Shown: positions 47,958 through 57,301 of the stretch, one piece after another
How the letters are laid out: each line of letters starts with the position of its first letter
Numbering within the stretch: position 1 is the first letter of the stretch
Source of the DNA: Janthinobacterium sp. LM6
GTDB lineage: Bacteria > Pseudomonadota > Gammaproteobacteria > Burkholderiales > Burkholderiaceae_D
Assembly (NCBI RefSeq): GCF_002002885.1
Contig: NZ_CP019510.1
Span: forward strand, 3,100,001 to 3,164,000
DNA length: 64,000 bases
Direction of reading: 5' to 3'
Position numbers and translations under genes: made by a program
The notes under the pieces: generated by a model
Told to the model about the DNA's origin: nothing
Databases searched by the model: none
What the model saw: the letters and a program-made list of their open reading frames with translations, nothing else

Positions 47958-48150
47958 CAATGAATGCTCCTTTCCAGTCGGATTTTCCCTTGTCGATATC
48001 GCCCAGCGGACATGCACGGCCATGCAGGCCGCTGCCATCATCATGCGTCTTTCTTGCCACGCCGGCAAACACGCCGGCAAAATCGCATGAGGCGCCAGCG
48101 GGTTTGCGCCTTGCTGCCCGGACGAAGAAGCGGGCGGCAATCATCCGCGG

Positions 48151-49167
48151 TCAGTCCGGGGCGGACATCAGCCGCGTCAGCATCGCATGCACGGCGGACA
48201 TCTGCGCCCCTGAGCGCAACGCGTAGTTCTGCCCCGTATAGCCGATCCAGTCCCAGCATCCGAGGGGATTGAGGATGCCGACACGCCGCAGCTGCGGATA
48301 CAGGATGATGATTTTATTACTGTCGGCCCAATCGTTATAGCCGGTTTTCTCATAAAAGGCATCGGCGACATCCGCCTGGGTCTGCTCGCAACCATGAAAT
48401 GCCACATGGATACGGCAGCCGGGCTCGCGCAGGCAGATGGCGGGGATATACACATGGGCATCGGCATCCAGGCTGGTCCAGCCCACGGAAAATTCGCGCT
48501 GATTGAAGCTTTTCGCCTTGTCCGTGCGCTTGCGCACCGGCGGATTCAAGTCGCCATAGATGTGCTTGAGTATCGCGCCAGGCTGGTCATATGCCGCGCC
48601 GTCGACCTCGCAGTGGTTGATGTACTGGTCCCCATTCGTGGCGCAGTCGCCGCCGTACGATGGCGATATCATCGCATGTCCAGCAGGAACATTCTTGATG
48701 TACAGCATATTTTCGGCGGGAACGCCGGCATCCCTGAAAAAAACGGCCGTAGCGTCGACCAGGGGCGGTACCACGATTTTGTCATTCAGGCCGCTGAATA
48801 TGTAGATCCGCTCGTGCCTCAAGTTGTCGAGCGGGTCGATCAGGCCCATGGTGGCGAAATATTCGGCCGCGAGGAGCATTCGCTGCGGCCTCGGTTCAAG
48901 AGGACTCATCCAGCCCATGCACAGCGCCGTACGTGTGGCCATGCCGGTGGCACAGTAATACGGCCCCCCGGCGACGATGCCCGCGCCGATCACCGATCCC
49001 GAATAGGCGACCTGGTATTGCACAGCCATGAATGCGCCTGCGGAAAGGCCGGAAACGGAAGTTTGCGACTGGCTGGCGGCCAGCGCGGGCAGCCTTCCGC
49101 TGGCACGTGGCGATGCCGGGAGTGCCTGTAAAAGTAGCAACAGGATAGTGAAAAAGAATATCTTCAT
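48151..49167 (-). CDS. PHB depolymerase family esterase, predicted exported
   Basis: The 338-residue protein has a short signal peptide (1-22) and the PHB-depolymerase pattern: nucleophile elbow SGLSAGAFM with Ser42, GGPYYCATG, YIFSGLNDKIVVP (candidate Asp region), and the oxyanion motif FHGCEQT in the C-terminal half. It resembles the iPhaZ/PhaZd-like group rather than LpqC esterases. The start has an AGGAG ribosome-binding site. An FNR box lies 113 bp upstream, between it and narK. Actual substrate, PHB or short esters, is not proven; a phaC gene 42 kb away makes PHB plausible. Confidence 0.82.
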   Translation of the reverse strand: MKIFFFTILLLLLQALPASPRASGRLPALAASQSQTSVSGLSAGAFMAVQYQVAYSGSVIGAGIVAGGPYYCATGMATRTALCMGWMSPLEPRPQRMLLAAEYFATMGLIDPLDNLRHERIYIFSGLNDKIVVPPLVDATAVFFRDAGVPAENMLYIKNVPAGHAMISPSYGGDCATNGDQYINHCEVDGAAYDQPGAILKHIYGDLNPPVRKRTDKAKSFNQREFSVGWTSLDADAHVYIPAICLREPGCRIHVAFHGCEQTQADVADAFYEKTGYNDWADSNKIIILYPQLRRVGILNPLGCWDWIGYTGQNYALRSGAQMSAVHAMLTRLMSAPD

Positions 49168-49558
49168 GGTAACTCCTCTTGGTGAAGCTCTTGCCGCTAC
49201 TGGGGAATGCAGGCGGCGGGAGGCGAATAGGATAGAGCGGTGATGCGGCAAGGCGGTTTCGCCAGGCAATTTCATGTTCTTGATGCAGATCAAGGCATGG
49301 CGGGAATTGGACTGCCCGCGGGCCTGCTTTTCAGGCTGGGCAGGGCGGCGGTCCGCACGAGCCTGGCCGCATCGTGCCGGCCAGCCCGGCCTTCCATTCA
49401 GCCTAGTGCGGCGCCCCCCTGTCTAGTCACTTTTGCCGATACGGCTATCCAGATTGCCTTTCCAGAATCACCCTGTGACCGATAGTGCCTTTCCGCTCTG
49501 CCACGTAAGCTGGTCGGGACGGCTGGCCAGACGGCCAGTGCATTCATGGAGAAACATC
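49168..49558. promoter_or_regulatory. divergent region between PHB depolymerase-like gene and narK1
   Basis: This 391-bp region holds a perfect FNR box (TTGATGCAGATCAA, 49280-49293). On the minus strand, TATCCT at 49229-49234 could be a -10 for the depolymerase gene, placing the box near -64.5. On the plus strand no convincing -10 was found at the class II distance from the box. No coding sequence was recognised between the two starts. Confidence 0.6.
49280..49293. promoter_or_regulatory. FNR/Anr binding site
   Basis: TTGAT-GCAG-ATCAA is an exact match to the FNR/Anr consensus. It lies 266 bp upstream of the narK1 start and 113 bp upstream of the PHB depolymerase-like start, so it could serve either gene or both. 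Confidence 0.75.
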
Positions 49559-50860
49559 GTGGCTACCCTAGATGGCACTAAGAACAACAGTAGTAACAAG
49601 GCAGTCGAACCCGGCATGCGGCGCAAGCAGTTTTCCGTGTTGGTCAGCAGCACCTTCGCATTTACCATCTGCTTTGCAGTCTGGATGATGTTTGCCGTAT
49701 TGGGCATCCCCATCAAGACCAGCCTGGGCTTGACTGAAACACAATTCGGCCTGCTGGCCGCCATGCCCGTGCTGACGGGTTCCCTCGTGCGCGTGCCCCT
49801 GGGCATCTGGACGGACAAATACGGCGGACGCCGCGTCTTCTTCTGGCTGATGCTGGCCAGCGTGGTGCCGATCTACCTGATCTCTTACGCCACCGCCTAT
49901 TGGCACTTCCTCGTGCTGGGCATGTTCGTGGGCCTGGCGGGCGGTTCGTTTTCCGTCGGCACGCCCTACGTGGCGCGCTGGTATGAAAAGGAGCGCCGCG
50001 GCCTGGCGATGGGCATCTTCGGCGCCGGCAACTCCGGTTCCGCGCTGACCAAGTTCGTCGCGCCCGGCATCGTCGCCGCCTTCGGCTGGCAGATGCTGCC
50101 CAAGGTGTATGCGGTAGCCATGCTGGCCACTGCCATCATCTTCTGGCTGTTTTCGTACACGGACAAATCGCATCTGGCGCCGTCGGGCGAAAGTTTTTCG
50201 GCGCAGATGAAGGTGCTGAAGGACCCGCGCGTGTGGCGCTACTGCCAGTATTACTCGGTGGTGTTCGGCGGCTACGTGGCGCTGGCGCTGTGGATGACAA
50301 AGTACTACGTGGCCGAATACGGTTTTGATTTGAAGCACGCTGCGCTGCTGGCCGCCTGCTTCTCGCTGCCGGGCGGCGTGCTGCGCGCCGTGGGCGGATG
50401 GATATCCGACAAATACGGTGCGGCGAAAGTTACCTGGGCCGTGATGTGGGTGTGCTGGGTGTGCTTCTTCCTGCTGTCGTATCCGCAAACCCAGATGGTG
50501 GTGGAAACCGTCACGGGTCCGCTGGCCTTCCATATCGGCCTGTCGCCGCTGTGGTTCACCGTGCTGCTGTTCATCGTCGGCATCGCTATGGCTGTCGGCA
50601 AGGCATCCGTCTTCAAGTTCATCGGCGATGATTTTTCCGACAACATCGGCGCCGTCTCGGGCGTGGTAGGCCTGGCCGGCGGCTTGGGCGGCTTCATCCT
50701 GCCCGTGATGTTCGGCGCCCTGGTGGACTTCACGGGCGTGCGTTCGAGCTCCTTCATGCTCTTGTACGGCACCGTCTGCGTTTCCCTCGTCTGGATGTAT
50801 TTCTCGTTCAAGCCGCTGCGCGCGGCACCCATCAATCAACCTGCAGGAGCGAAAGCATGA
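49559..50860 (+). CDS. narK1: nitrate/nitrite transporter, NarK1 type
   Basis: The 433-residue MFS protein has 12 hydrophobic segments and the nitrate-porter motif GLAGGSFSVGTPYVARWYEKERRGLAMGIFGAGNSGSA (described by positions about 119-156), with a second signature GVVGLAGGLGGFILPVMFG near 370-388. NarK1-type porters are thought to be nitrate/proton symporters. GTG 49559 has a GGAG ribosome-binding site 8 nt upstream and was preferred to a longer frame from 49433. Its stop overlaps the next transporter gene (ATGA). Confidence 0.88.
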   Translation: MATLDGTKNNSSNKAVEPGMRRKQFSVLVSSTFAFTICFAVWMMFAVLGIPIKTSLGLTETQFGLLAAMPVLTGSLVRVPLGIWTDKYGGRRVFFWLMLASVVPIYLISYATAYWHFLVLGMFVGLAGGSFSVGTPYVARWYEKERRGLAMGIFGAGNSGSALTKFVAPGIVAAFGWQMLPKVYAVAMLATAIIFWLFSYTDKSHLAPSGESFSAQMKVLKDPRVWRYCQYYSVVFGGYVALALWMTKYYVAEYGFDLKHAALLAACFSLPGGVLRAVGGWISDKYGAAKVTWAVMWVCWVCFFLLSYPQTQMVVETVTGPLAFHIGLSPLWFTVLLFIVGIAMAVGKASVFKFIGDDFSDNIGAVSGVVGLAGGLGGFILPVMFGALVDFTGVRSSSFMLLYGTVCVSLVWMYFSFKPLRAAPINQPAGAKA

Positions 50861-52242
50861 GCCGCTATATGATCAATACCTGGGAGCCGGAAACCCCGAG
50901 CTTCTGGCAAAACACGGGCAAGGCCACGGCCGCGCGCAATCTGTGGATCTCGATTCCCGCGCTGCTGCTGGCGTTCGCCGTATGGATGGTGTGGAGCGTG
51001 GTGGTGGTCAACCTGCCCAACATCGGTTTTACCTACAGTAACAACCAGCTGTTCTGGCTGACGGCTTTGCCGGGCCTGTCCGGCGCCACCTTGCGCATTT
51101 TTTATTCGTTCATGGTGCCGATCTTCGGCGGTCGCCGCTGGACGGCCATTTCCACCGGCTCGCTCCTGATTCCCGCCATCGGCATCGGCCTGGCCGTGCA
51201 GGACGTGAACACGGGCTATCCGACCATGCTGATCCTGGCGCTGCTGTGCGGCTTCGGCGGCGGCAATTTCGCCTCGTCGATGGCCAACATCAGCTTTTTC
51301 TACCCGAAGGCGAGCAAGGGCTTCGCGCTGGGAATGAATGCGGGCCTGGGCAACCTGGGCGTGTCGGTGGTGCAGTTCGTCGTGCCGCTGGTGATCACCT
51401 TCGCCGTCTTCGGCGCCTGGGGCGGCGATTCGCTCACCTGGGTCAAGAATGGCGTGAGCAAGGACATGTGGCTGCAAAACGCGGGCTTCATCTGGGTGCC
51501 GTTCATCGCGCTGTCGACTTTACTGGCCTGGTTCGGCATGAATGACCTGGCCTCGGCCAAGGCCTCGTTTTCCGAGCAGGCCGTGATCTTCAAGCGCAAG
51601 CACAACTGGCTCATGTGCTGGCTGTACACGGGCACCTTCGGCTCCTTCATCGGCTATTCGGCCGCGTTCCCGCTGCTGATCAAGATCCAGTTCCCCGACG
51701 TTAATCCGCTCGATTACGCCTTCCTCGGTCCCCTCGTCGGTGCCCTGGCACGTGTCGCCGGCGGCGTGATTTCCGATAAACTGGGCGGCGCACGCGTCAC
51801 CCTGTGGTCGTTCCTGCTGATGATAGGCGCCGTGCTGGGCGTGCTGTACTTCATGCCGCAAGCCGGCGTGGGTGGTAGTTTTAGTGGCTTCTTCTGGATG
51901 TTCATGCTGCTGTTCGCCGGCACCGGTATCGGCAATGCGTCGACCTTCCGCATGATCCCCGTGATCTTTTTGACGGAACACCAGCGCGCGGCCGCCGGCA
52001 AGGGCAAGGCGGAGCAGGAGCAAGCCATCGTCGACGCCAACAAGGAAGGCGCCGCCGTCCTGGGCTTCACGTCGGCCGTGGCCGCGTATGGCGCCTTCTT
52101 CATCCCGAAAAGCTATGGCACCTCGATTGCGCTGACGGGCAGCCCCGACGCGGCCCTGTGGTGCTTCATCGGCTTTTATGTCAGCTGCATCGCCATCACC
52201 TGGTGGTGCTACGCCCGTAAAAACGCACCGATGCCTTGCTAG
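50857..52242 (+). CDS. narK2: nitrate/nitrite antiporter, NarK2 type
   Basis: The 461-residue MFS protein has the nitrate-signature CGFGGGNFASSMANISFFYPKASKGFALGMNAGLGNLG (about 130-167) and GTGIGNASTFRMIPVIF (about 350-366), and a WEPETPSFWQNTGKATAARNLW N-terminus typical of the NarK2/NarU-like nitrate-nitrite exchangers. It overlaps narK1 by 4 bp. Pairs of this kind in denitrifiers split proton-driven nitrate uptake and nitrite exchange; that division is known for relatives and inferred here. Confidence 0.9.
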   Translation: MSRYMINTWEPETPSFWQNTGKATAARNLWISIPALLLAFAVWMVWSVVVVNLPNIGFTYSNNQLFWLTALPGLSGATLRIFYSFMVPIFGGRRWTAISTGSLLIPAIGIGLAVQDVNTGYPTMLILALLCGFGGGNFASSMANISFFYPKASKGFALGMNAGLGNLGVSVVQFVVPLVITFAVFGAWGGDSLTWVKNGVSKDMWLQNAGFIWVPFIALSTLLAWFGMNDLASAKASFSEQAVIFKRKHNWLMCWLYTGTFGSFIGYSAAFPLLIKIQFPDVNPLDYAFLGPLVGALARVAGGVISDKLGGARVTLWSFLLMIGAVLGVLYFMPQAGVGGSFSGFFWMFMLLFAGTGIGNASTFRMIPVIFLTEHQRAAAGKGKAEQEQAIVDANKEGAAVLGFTSAVAAYGAFFIPKSYGTSIALTGSPDAALWCFIGFYVSCIAITWWCYARKNAPMPC

Positions 52243-52252
52243 TTAGCGTCAG

Positions 52253-52283
52253 AACGCCCGGCAAGTCCTGTTTGCCGGGCGTT
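52253..52283 (+). terminator. terminator-like hairpin after narK2
   Basis: A 12-bp perfect stem (AACGCCCGGCAA, 52253-52264, complement 52272-52283) with a 7-nt loop follows the narK2 stop by 10 bp. The downstream bases (GTATTC) are poor in T, so termination may be incomplete. Confidence 0.65.
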
Positions 52284-52303
52284 GTATTCAGTAAGAGGTA
52301 GTC

Positions 52304-52999
52304 ATGGAAGAACTGGAAAAATTCGTCAACGGCTTCAGCCTGTTTCAGCAGCAGTATTTCAGCGAGCCGCAAACCTTGTACGACAGCCTGCGCGACGGGC
52401 AGCGGCCCTCGACCCTGTTGATCGGCTGCTGCGATTCGCGCGTCGATCCCATGCTGCTGACGGGCAGCGATCCGGGCGACATGTTCGTCGTGCGCAATAT
52501 CGCCAACCTGGTGCCGCCGTGCACGCCCGACGCGCCGCCGGGCGTCAGCTCGGCCATCGAGTTCGCCGTCTGCAAGCTCGAAGTGGCCAGGGTCATCGTG
52601 CTGGGCCACGCGCGCTGCGGCGGCATCCGCGCGCTGCTGGAACCGCAGCCGCGTGCGGAAGGCCAGGAAACGGACTTCGTGGGACAGTGGATGCGCATTG
52701 CCGAACCGGTGGCGCAACGCGTGCGGCGCGAGCTGGCGCACCGTTCGTCGGCAGAACAGCATCACGCGTGCGAACTGGCCAGCATCCTGCAGTCGCTGGA
52801 CAACCTGCTCACCTACCCATGGCTGAAACGGCGGGTGGAGCAGGGGTTATTGAAATTGCATGGATGGTATTTCGATATCGACAGCGGCGCGCTGATGGCG
52901 TATTCGGCGCGCCAGCAGCAGTTTTTGCCCCTCGTGTGTCCGATAGAGCGCGCGCGGCATCTGCACGAGCGCCCTTGGCCGGATTCAGCTAAAACGTAG
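52304..52999 (+). CDS. beta-class carbonic anhydrase
   Basis: The 231-residue enzyme interconverts CO2 and bicarbonate. Zinc ligands and active-site residues are visible: Cys43-Asp44-x-Arg46 in CCDSR, and His102/Cys105 in GHARCGG, with RNIANLVPP between. Length and motifs are standard for beta-CA. It begins about 60 bp after narK2 with an AGAGG ribosome-binding site. Its place among nitrate-respiration genes is unusual; CO2/bicarbonate or pH control during anaerobic growth is a possible role. Confidence 0.93.
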   Translation: MEELEKFVNGFSLFQQQYFSEPQTLYDSLRDGQRPSTLLIGCCDSRVDPMLLTGSDPGDMFVVRNIANLVPPCTPDAPPGVSSAIEFAVCKLEVARVIVLGHARCGGIRALLEPQPRAEGQETDFVGQWMRIAEPVAQRVRRELAHRSSAEQHHACELASILQSLDNLLTYPWLKRRVEQGLLKLHGWYFDIDSGALMAYSARQQQFLPLVCPIERARHLHERPWPDSAKT

Positions 53000-53356
53000 C
53001 AAATCCCCGCTGCGGTCAAACGCCAGCAGGCTGTCGATGCGGCCTTGCTCGATGGCCGTCACCATGGCGCGCAGGGGCGCCTCGCATTCCTGCGCTGCCG
53101 GCGGCTGGCCGTCCTGGCCCGCCAGTCCCGCCACGAAGACCACGTCCCAGTGCGTCTGCATCTGTTTCGACTCCTCCTTCAATGTTTCGAAGCTGTCCAG
53201 TTCCTCGGGCAGCTTGTCGGCGCACATCACGGGCGTGAGGGACTTGCCCTGGCCGCCAGGCTGGGCCTGCGCCTGGGTAAAGGTGAACAGCAGACGTTGC
53301 GGCTGCTCCTGGTTGCGGGCGCTGCGCAGCAGGCTGGCGTAATCGGTAATTGGCAT
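52985..53356 (-). CDS. conserved small protein of unknown function
   Basis: The 123-residue protein (MPITDYASLLRSARNQEQPQRLLFTF...) has a recognisable conserved pattern: LTPVMCADKLPEELDSFETLKEES, WDVVFVAGLAG and C-terminal AFDRSGDLLRF. Proteins of this type in betaproteobacteria are sometimes labelled ribonucleotide reductase subunit alpha, which is implausible for its size. No signal peptide or membrane segment. It overlaps the carbonic anhydrase 3' end by 15 bp tail to tail and is divergent from narG. Confidence 0.8.
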   Translation of the reverse strand: MPITDYASLLRSARNQEQPQRLLFTFTQAQAQPGGQGKSLTPVMCADKLPEELDSFETLKEESKQMQTHWDVVFVAGLAGQDGQPPAAQECEAPLRAMVTAIEQGRIDSLLAFDRSGDLLRFS

Positions 53357-53601
53357 GATGCTCTTTCTCTGTGTTGAACGATGACGACAGGTATACCGCA
53401 GCACGGTCGCGGCGCCCATAGGCAATAGTGACTATCCGGGTGACTACGCGCCTATGCATTCCTGGTGCCGGAAACCGACTTCTTGCCAATACCGCCGGGC
53501 ACGGCGCATCGATAGACTGTTTGTATCGACGCTTGAGCCATCCTGCTTGCAGCGTTTTTTAAGACCTGGCGCCGCTGCCTGCGGCGCAATGTGGAGGTAG
53601 C
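53357..53601 (+). promoter_or_regulatory. presumed narG promoter region
   Basis: The 245 bp upstream of narG contain an inverted repeat CATAGGC/GCCTATG (53417-53423 and 53450-53456) enclosing two copies of GTGACTA, and a second dyad TCGATA/TATCGA (53509-53514, 53524-53529). Either could be a NarL or other operator. No good FNR box was seen here. Confidence 0.35.
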
Positions 53602-56600
53602 ATGAGTCACTTTCTGGACCGCCTGAAATTTTTTAGCAAGCCCGCCGAGCCGTTTTCAAACGGCCATGGCACCGTGGTCGATGAAGACCGTACCTGGGAA
53701 AACGCCTACCGCCAGCGCTGGCAGCACGACAAGATCGTGCGCTCCACGCATGGCGTGAACTGTACCGGCTCGTGCAGCTGGAAGGTGTATGTCAAGAATG
53801 GCCTGATCACCTGGGAAACCCAGCAAACCGATTACCCGCGCACGCGGCCCGACCTGCCGAACCACGAACCGCGCGGCTGCCCGCGCGGCGCCAGCTATTC
53901 CTGGTACGTGTATTCGGCCCAGCGCGTGAAATACCCGATGGTGCGCGGCCGCCTGATGGAAATGTGGCGCGAAGCGCGCAAGACCATGGACCCCGTCACG
54001 GCCTGGGACTGGATTAGCCAGGATCCTGTGCGCTCGCAGCAGTACAAATCCATCCGCGGCCTGGGCGGCTTCGTGCGCGCCACGTGGGACGAATCGAATG
54101 AAATCATCGCCGCCGCGAACGCGTTGACGATCAAGAAATACGGCCCGGACCGCGTTGTCGGCTTTTCGCCGATTCCCGCCATGTCCATGGTCAGCTATGC
54201 CTCCGGCACGCGCTACCTGTCGCTGATCGGCGGCGTGGCCCTGAGTTTCTATGACTGGTACTGCGACTTGCCGCCGGCCAGCCCGCAAGTGTGGGGCGAG
54301 CAGACGGACGTGCCGGAATCGGCCGACTGGTACAACTCGACCTACCTGATGGTGTGGGGCTCGAACGTGCCGATGACGCGCACGCCGGATGCGCACTTCT
54401 ACACGGAAGTGCGCTACAAGGGCACGAAAACCGTGGCCATCTCGCCCGATTACGGCGAAATGGTGAAGTTCGGCGACATCTGGCTGGCACCGAAACAGGG
54501 CACGGACGCCGCGCTGGCGCTGGCCATGGGCCACGTCATCCTCAAGGAATTCCACTCGGAAGGGCAGAGCGCCTACTTCCGCGACTATGCGCGCCAGTAC
54601 ACGGACTTCCCCATGCTGGTGCTGCTCAAGGAGCATAACGGCACGCTGGTGCCCGACTACTTCCTGCGCGCTTCGCACCTGGACAACAACCTCGACGAAA
54701 CCAACAATCCGGAATGGAAAACCCTCGTCATCGATGAAACCACGGGCGCCATCACGGCGCCGGCAGGCTCCATCGGCTTCCGCTGGGGCGAATCGGGCAA
54801 GTGGAACCTGGAGCAAAAAGCGGGCGGCAGCGGCGAACCTATCGTGCCGATGCTCTCCATGATCAACGACAGCGATGCCGTCACGGAAGTGGGCTTTGCC
54901 TACTTCGGCGGCAAGGATGCGTCCGACATGCTGCTGCGCAAGGTGCCGGTGAAAACCATCCGCCTGGCCGACGGCACGACGGGCCTGGTCACCACCGTGT
55001 TCGACCTGACCCTGGCCAACTACGGCATCGACCGTGGCCTCGGCGGCGAAAACGTGGCGGAAAGCTATGACGACGACGTGCCGTACACCCCCGCATGGCA
55101 GGAGAAGCACACGGGCGTGAAACGCGCCGACGTCATCACCGTGGCGCGCCAGTTCGCGGAAAACGCGGACCAGACGCGCGGCAAGAGCATGGTCATCGTG
55201 GGCGCCGGCCTGAATCACTGGTACCACATGGACATGACGTACCGCGGCATCATCAACATGCTGATGATGTGCGGCTGTATCGGCCAGTCGGGCGGCGGCT
55301 GGGCCCATTACGTGGGCCAGGAAAAACTGCGTCCGCAAACGGGCTGGACGCCGTTGGCCTTTGCCCAGGACTGGGTGCGTCCGATGCGCCAGATGAACGG
55401 CACCTCGTTCTTCTATGCCCACACGAGCCAGTGGCGCCATGAAAAGCTGGAAACGGGCGACATCGCCTCGCCATCGGCGGCCGGCGGCACGGGCGACCTG
55501 ACCCTGCTCGACTACAACGCCAAGGCCGAGCGCATGGGCTGGCTGCCATCGGCTCCGCAGTTGCAGACCAATCCGCTGGAAGTAGCCAAGGCCGCCAAGG
55601 CGGCAGGGCAGGCGCCGGCCGCATATGCGCTCGACCAGATCAAGGCGGGCCAGCTGCAGTTCTCGTGCGACGACCCGGACAACCCGGCCAACTTCCCGCG
55701 CAATATGTTCGTCTGGCGTTCGAACATCCTGGGCAGCTCCGGCAAGGGCCACGAGTACTTCCTGAAATACCTGCTCGGCACGCAGAACGGCTTGCTCAGC
55801 GACGAAGACGACTGCATCACGCCGAAGCAGGTGAAAGTGCGTCCTGCCGCCGAAGGCAAGCTCGATCTGCTGGTGGTGCTGGACTTCCGCATGTCGACCA
55901 CCTGCCTGTATGGCGACGTGGTGCTGCCGACGGCCACCTGGTACGAAAAGGATGATCTGAATACGTCGGACATGCATCCGTTCATCCATCCGCTGTCCGA
56001 AGCCGTACAGCCGCTGTGGCAATCGAAGTCGGACTGGGAAATCTACAAGGGGCTGGCCGAGAAATTCTCGGAAATCGGCGGCGAACTGCTGGGCACCCAG
56101 CAAGACATCATCCTCACCCCGCTGATGCACGATACTCCCGGCGAACTGGGTCAGCCTTTCGATCCCAAGGACTGGCGCGCCGGCGAATGCGACGCCATCC
56201 CGGGCAAGACCATGCCGAACATGACGGTGGTCGAGCGCAATTACCGCGACGTCTACAAGAAATTCACCTCGATCGGCCCGCTGCTGGAAACCATCGGCAA
56301 CGGCGGCAAGGGCATTTCCTGGAAAACGGGCCATGAAGTGGACGTGCTGCGCGGCATCAACCGCACGGTGCTCGACGAGGGCGTGTCGAAGGGCCAGCCG
56401 CGCCTCGATACGGCCATCGATGCGGCCGAGATGATCCTGTCGCTGGCGCCGGAAACGAATGGCCACGTGGCCGTGAAAGCCTGGGCCGCGCTGTCCGCCA
56501 TCACGGGACGCGAGCATACCCACCTGGCGCTGCCGCGCGAGCATGACAGCATCCGCTTCCGCGATGTGCAGGCGCAGCCGCGCAAGATCATTTCCTCGCC

Positions 56601-57300
56601 CACCTGGTCGGGCCTGGAAAGCGAGGAAGTCAGCTACACGGCCGGCTATACCAACGTGCATGAACTGATCCCATGGCGCACCCTGACGGGCCGCCAGCAG
56701 TTCTACCAGGATCACCTGTGGATGCGCGACTTCGGCGAGGGGCTGTGCGTGTACAAGCCGGCCATCAACACGAAGACGACGGAAGCGCTGCTGGGCACCA
56801 AGCCGAACGGCAACAAGGAACTGGCGCTGAACTTTTTGACGCCGCACCAGAAGTGGGGCATCCACTCCACGTATTCGGACAATCTGCGCATGCTGACCCT
56901 GTCGCGCGGTGGACCCCACGTGTGGCTGTCGGAAACCGACGCGCAAGCTGCCGGTATCGTCGACAACGACTGGATCGAAGTCTTCAACGTGAATGGCAGC
57001 CTGACGGCGCGCGCCATCGTCAGCCAGCGCATCCCGGCCGGCATGACGATGATGTACCACGCCCAGGAAAAGATCATCAACGTGCCTGGCGCGGAGATGA
57101 CGGGCAAGCGGGGCGGCATCCATAACTCGGTGACGCGTGCCGTGCCCAAGCCGACGCACATGATAGGCGGCTACGCCCAGCTGGCGTACGGCTTCAATTA
57201 CTACGGCACGGTGGGCTCCAACCGCGATGAATTCGTATTGGTGCGCAAGATGAACAAGGTCGACTGGCTCGAAGGCCCGTTGCAGGAAGAAGGAGCATAG
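53602..57300 (+). CDS. narG: respiratory nitrate reductase, catalytic alpha subunit
   Basis: NarG reduces nitrate to nitrite on the cytoplasmic side of the membrane using a Mo-bis-MGD cofactor. The 1232-residue length is normal. The FS0 iron-sulfur ligands His50, Cys54, Cys58 and Cys93 are in HGVNCTGSC and RGCPRG; TYLMVWGSNVPMTRTPDAHF holds the expected molybdenum Asp near 227. No Tat signal is present, as for NarG. It has a GGAGG ribosome-binding site and starts the narGHJI operon, 1 bp before narH. Confidence 0.97.
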   Translation: MSHFLDRLKFFSKPAEPFSNGHGTVVDEDRTWENAYRQRWQHDKIVRSTHGVNCTGSCSWKVYVKNGLITWETQQTDYPRTRPDLPNHEPRGCPRGASYSWYVYSAQRVKYPMVRGRLMEMWREARKTMDPVTAWDWISQDPVRSQQYKSIRGLGGFVRATWDESNEIIAAANALTIKKYGPDRVVGFSPIPAMSMVSYASGTRYLSLIGGVALSFYDWYCDLPPASPQVWGEQTDVPESADWYNSTYLMVWGSNVPMTRTPDAHFYTEVRYKGTKTVAISPDYGEMVKFGDIWLAPKQGTDAALALAMGHVILKEFHSEGQSAYFRDYARQYTDFPMLVLLKEHNGTLVPDYFLRASHLDNNLDETNNPEWKTLVIDETTGAITAPAGSIGFRWGESGKWNLEQKAGGSGEPIVPMLSMINDSDAVTEVGFAYFGGKDASDMLLRKVPVKTIRLADGTTGLVTTVFDLTLANYGIDRGLGGENVAESYDDDVPYTPAWQEKHTGVKRADVITVARQFAENADQTRGKSMVIVGAGLNHWYHMDMTYRGIINMLMMCGCIGQSGGGWAHYVGQEKLRPQTGWTPLAFAQDWVRPMRQMNGTSFFYAHTSQWRHEKLETGDIASPSAAGGTGDLTLLDYNAKAERMGWLPSAPQLQTNPLEVAKAAKAAGQAPAAYALDQIKAGQLQFSCDDPDNPANFPRNMFVWRSNILGSSGKGHEYFLKYLLGTQNGLLSDEDDCITPKQVKVRPAAEGKLDLLVVLDFRMSTTCLYGDVVLPTATWYEKDDLNTSDMHPFIHPLSEAVQPLWQSKSDWEIYKGLAEKFSEIGGELLGTQQDIILTPLMHDTPGELGQPFDPKDWRAGECDAIPGKTMPNMTVVERNYRDVYKKFTSIGPLLETIGNGGKGISWKTGHEVDVLRGINRTVLDEGVSKGQPRLDTAIDAAEMILSLAPETNGHVAVKAWAALSAITGREHTHLALPREHDSIRFRDVQAQPRKIISSPTWSGLESEEVSYTAGYTNVHELIPWRTLTGRQQFYQDHLWMRDFGEGLCVYKPAINTKTTEALLGTKPNGNKELALNFLTPHQKWGIHSTYSDNLRMLTLSRGGPHVWLSETDAQAAGIVDNDWIEVFNVNGSLTARAIVSQRIPAGMTMMYHAQEKIINVPGAEMTGKRGGIHNSVTRAVPKPTHMIGGYAQLAYGFNYYGTVGSNRDEFVLVRKMNKVDWLEGPLQEEGA

Positions 57301-57301
57301 T

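Noticed and set aside
52985..53356. Naming the small protein ribonucleotide reductase subunit alpha
   Set aside because: At 123 residues it lacks the size, radical-site and nucleotide-binding motifs of that subunit; the name seems to be a propagated label.
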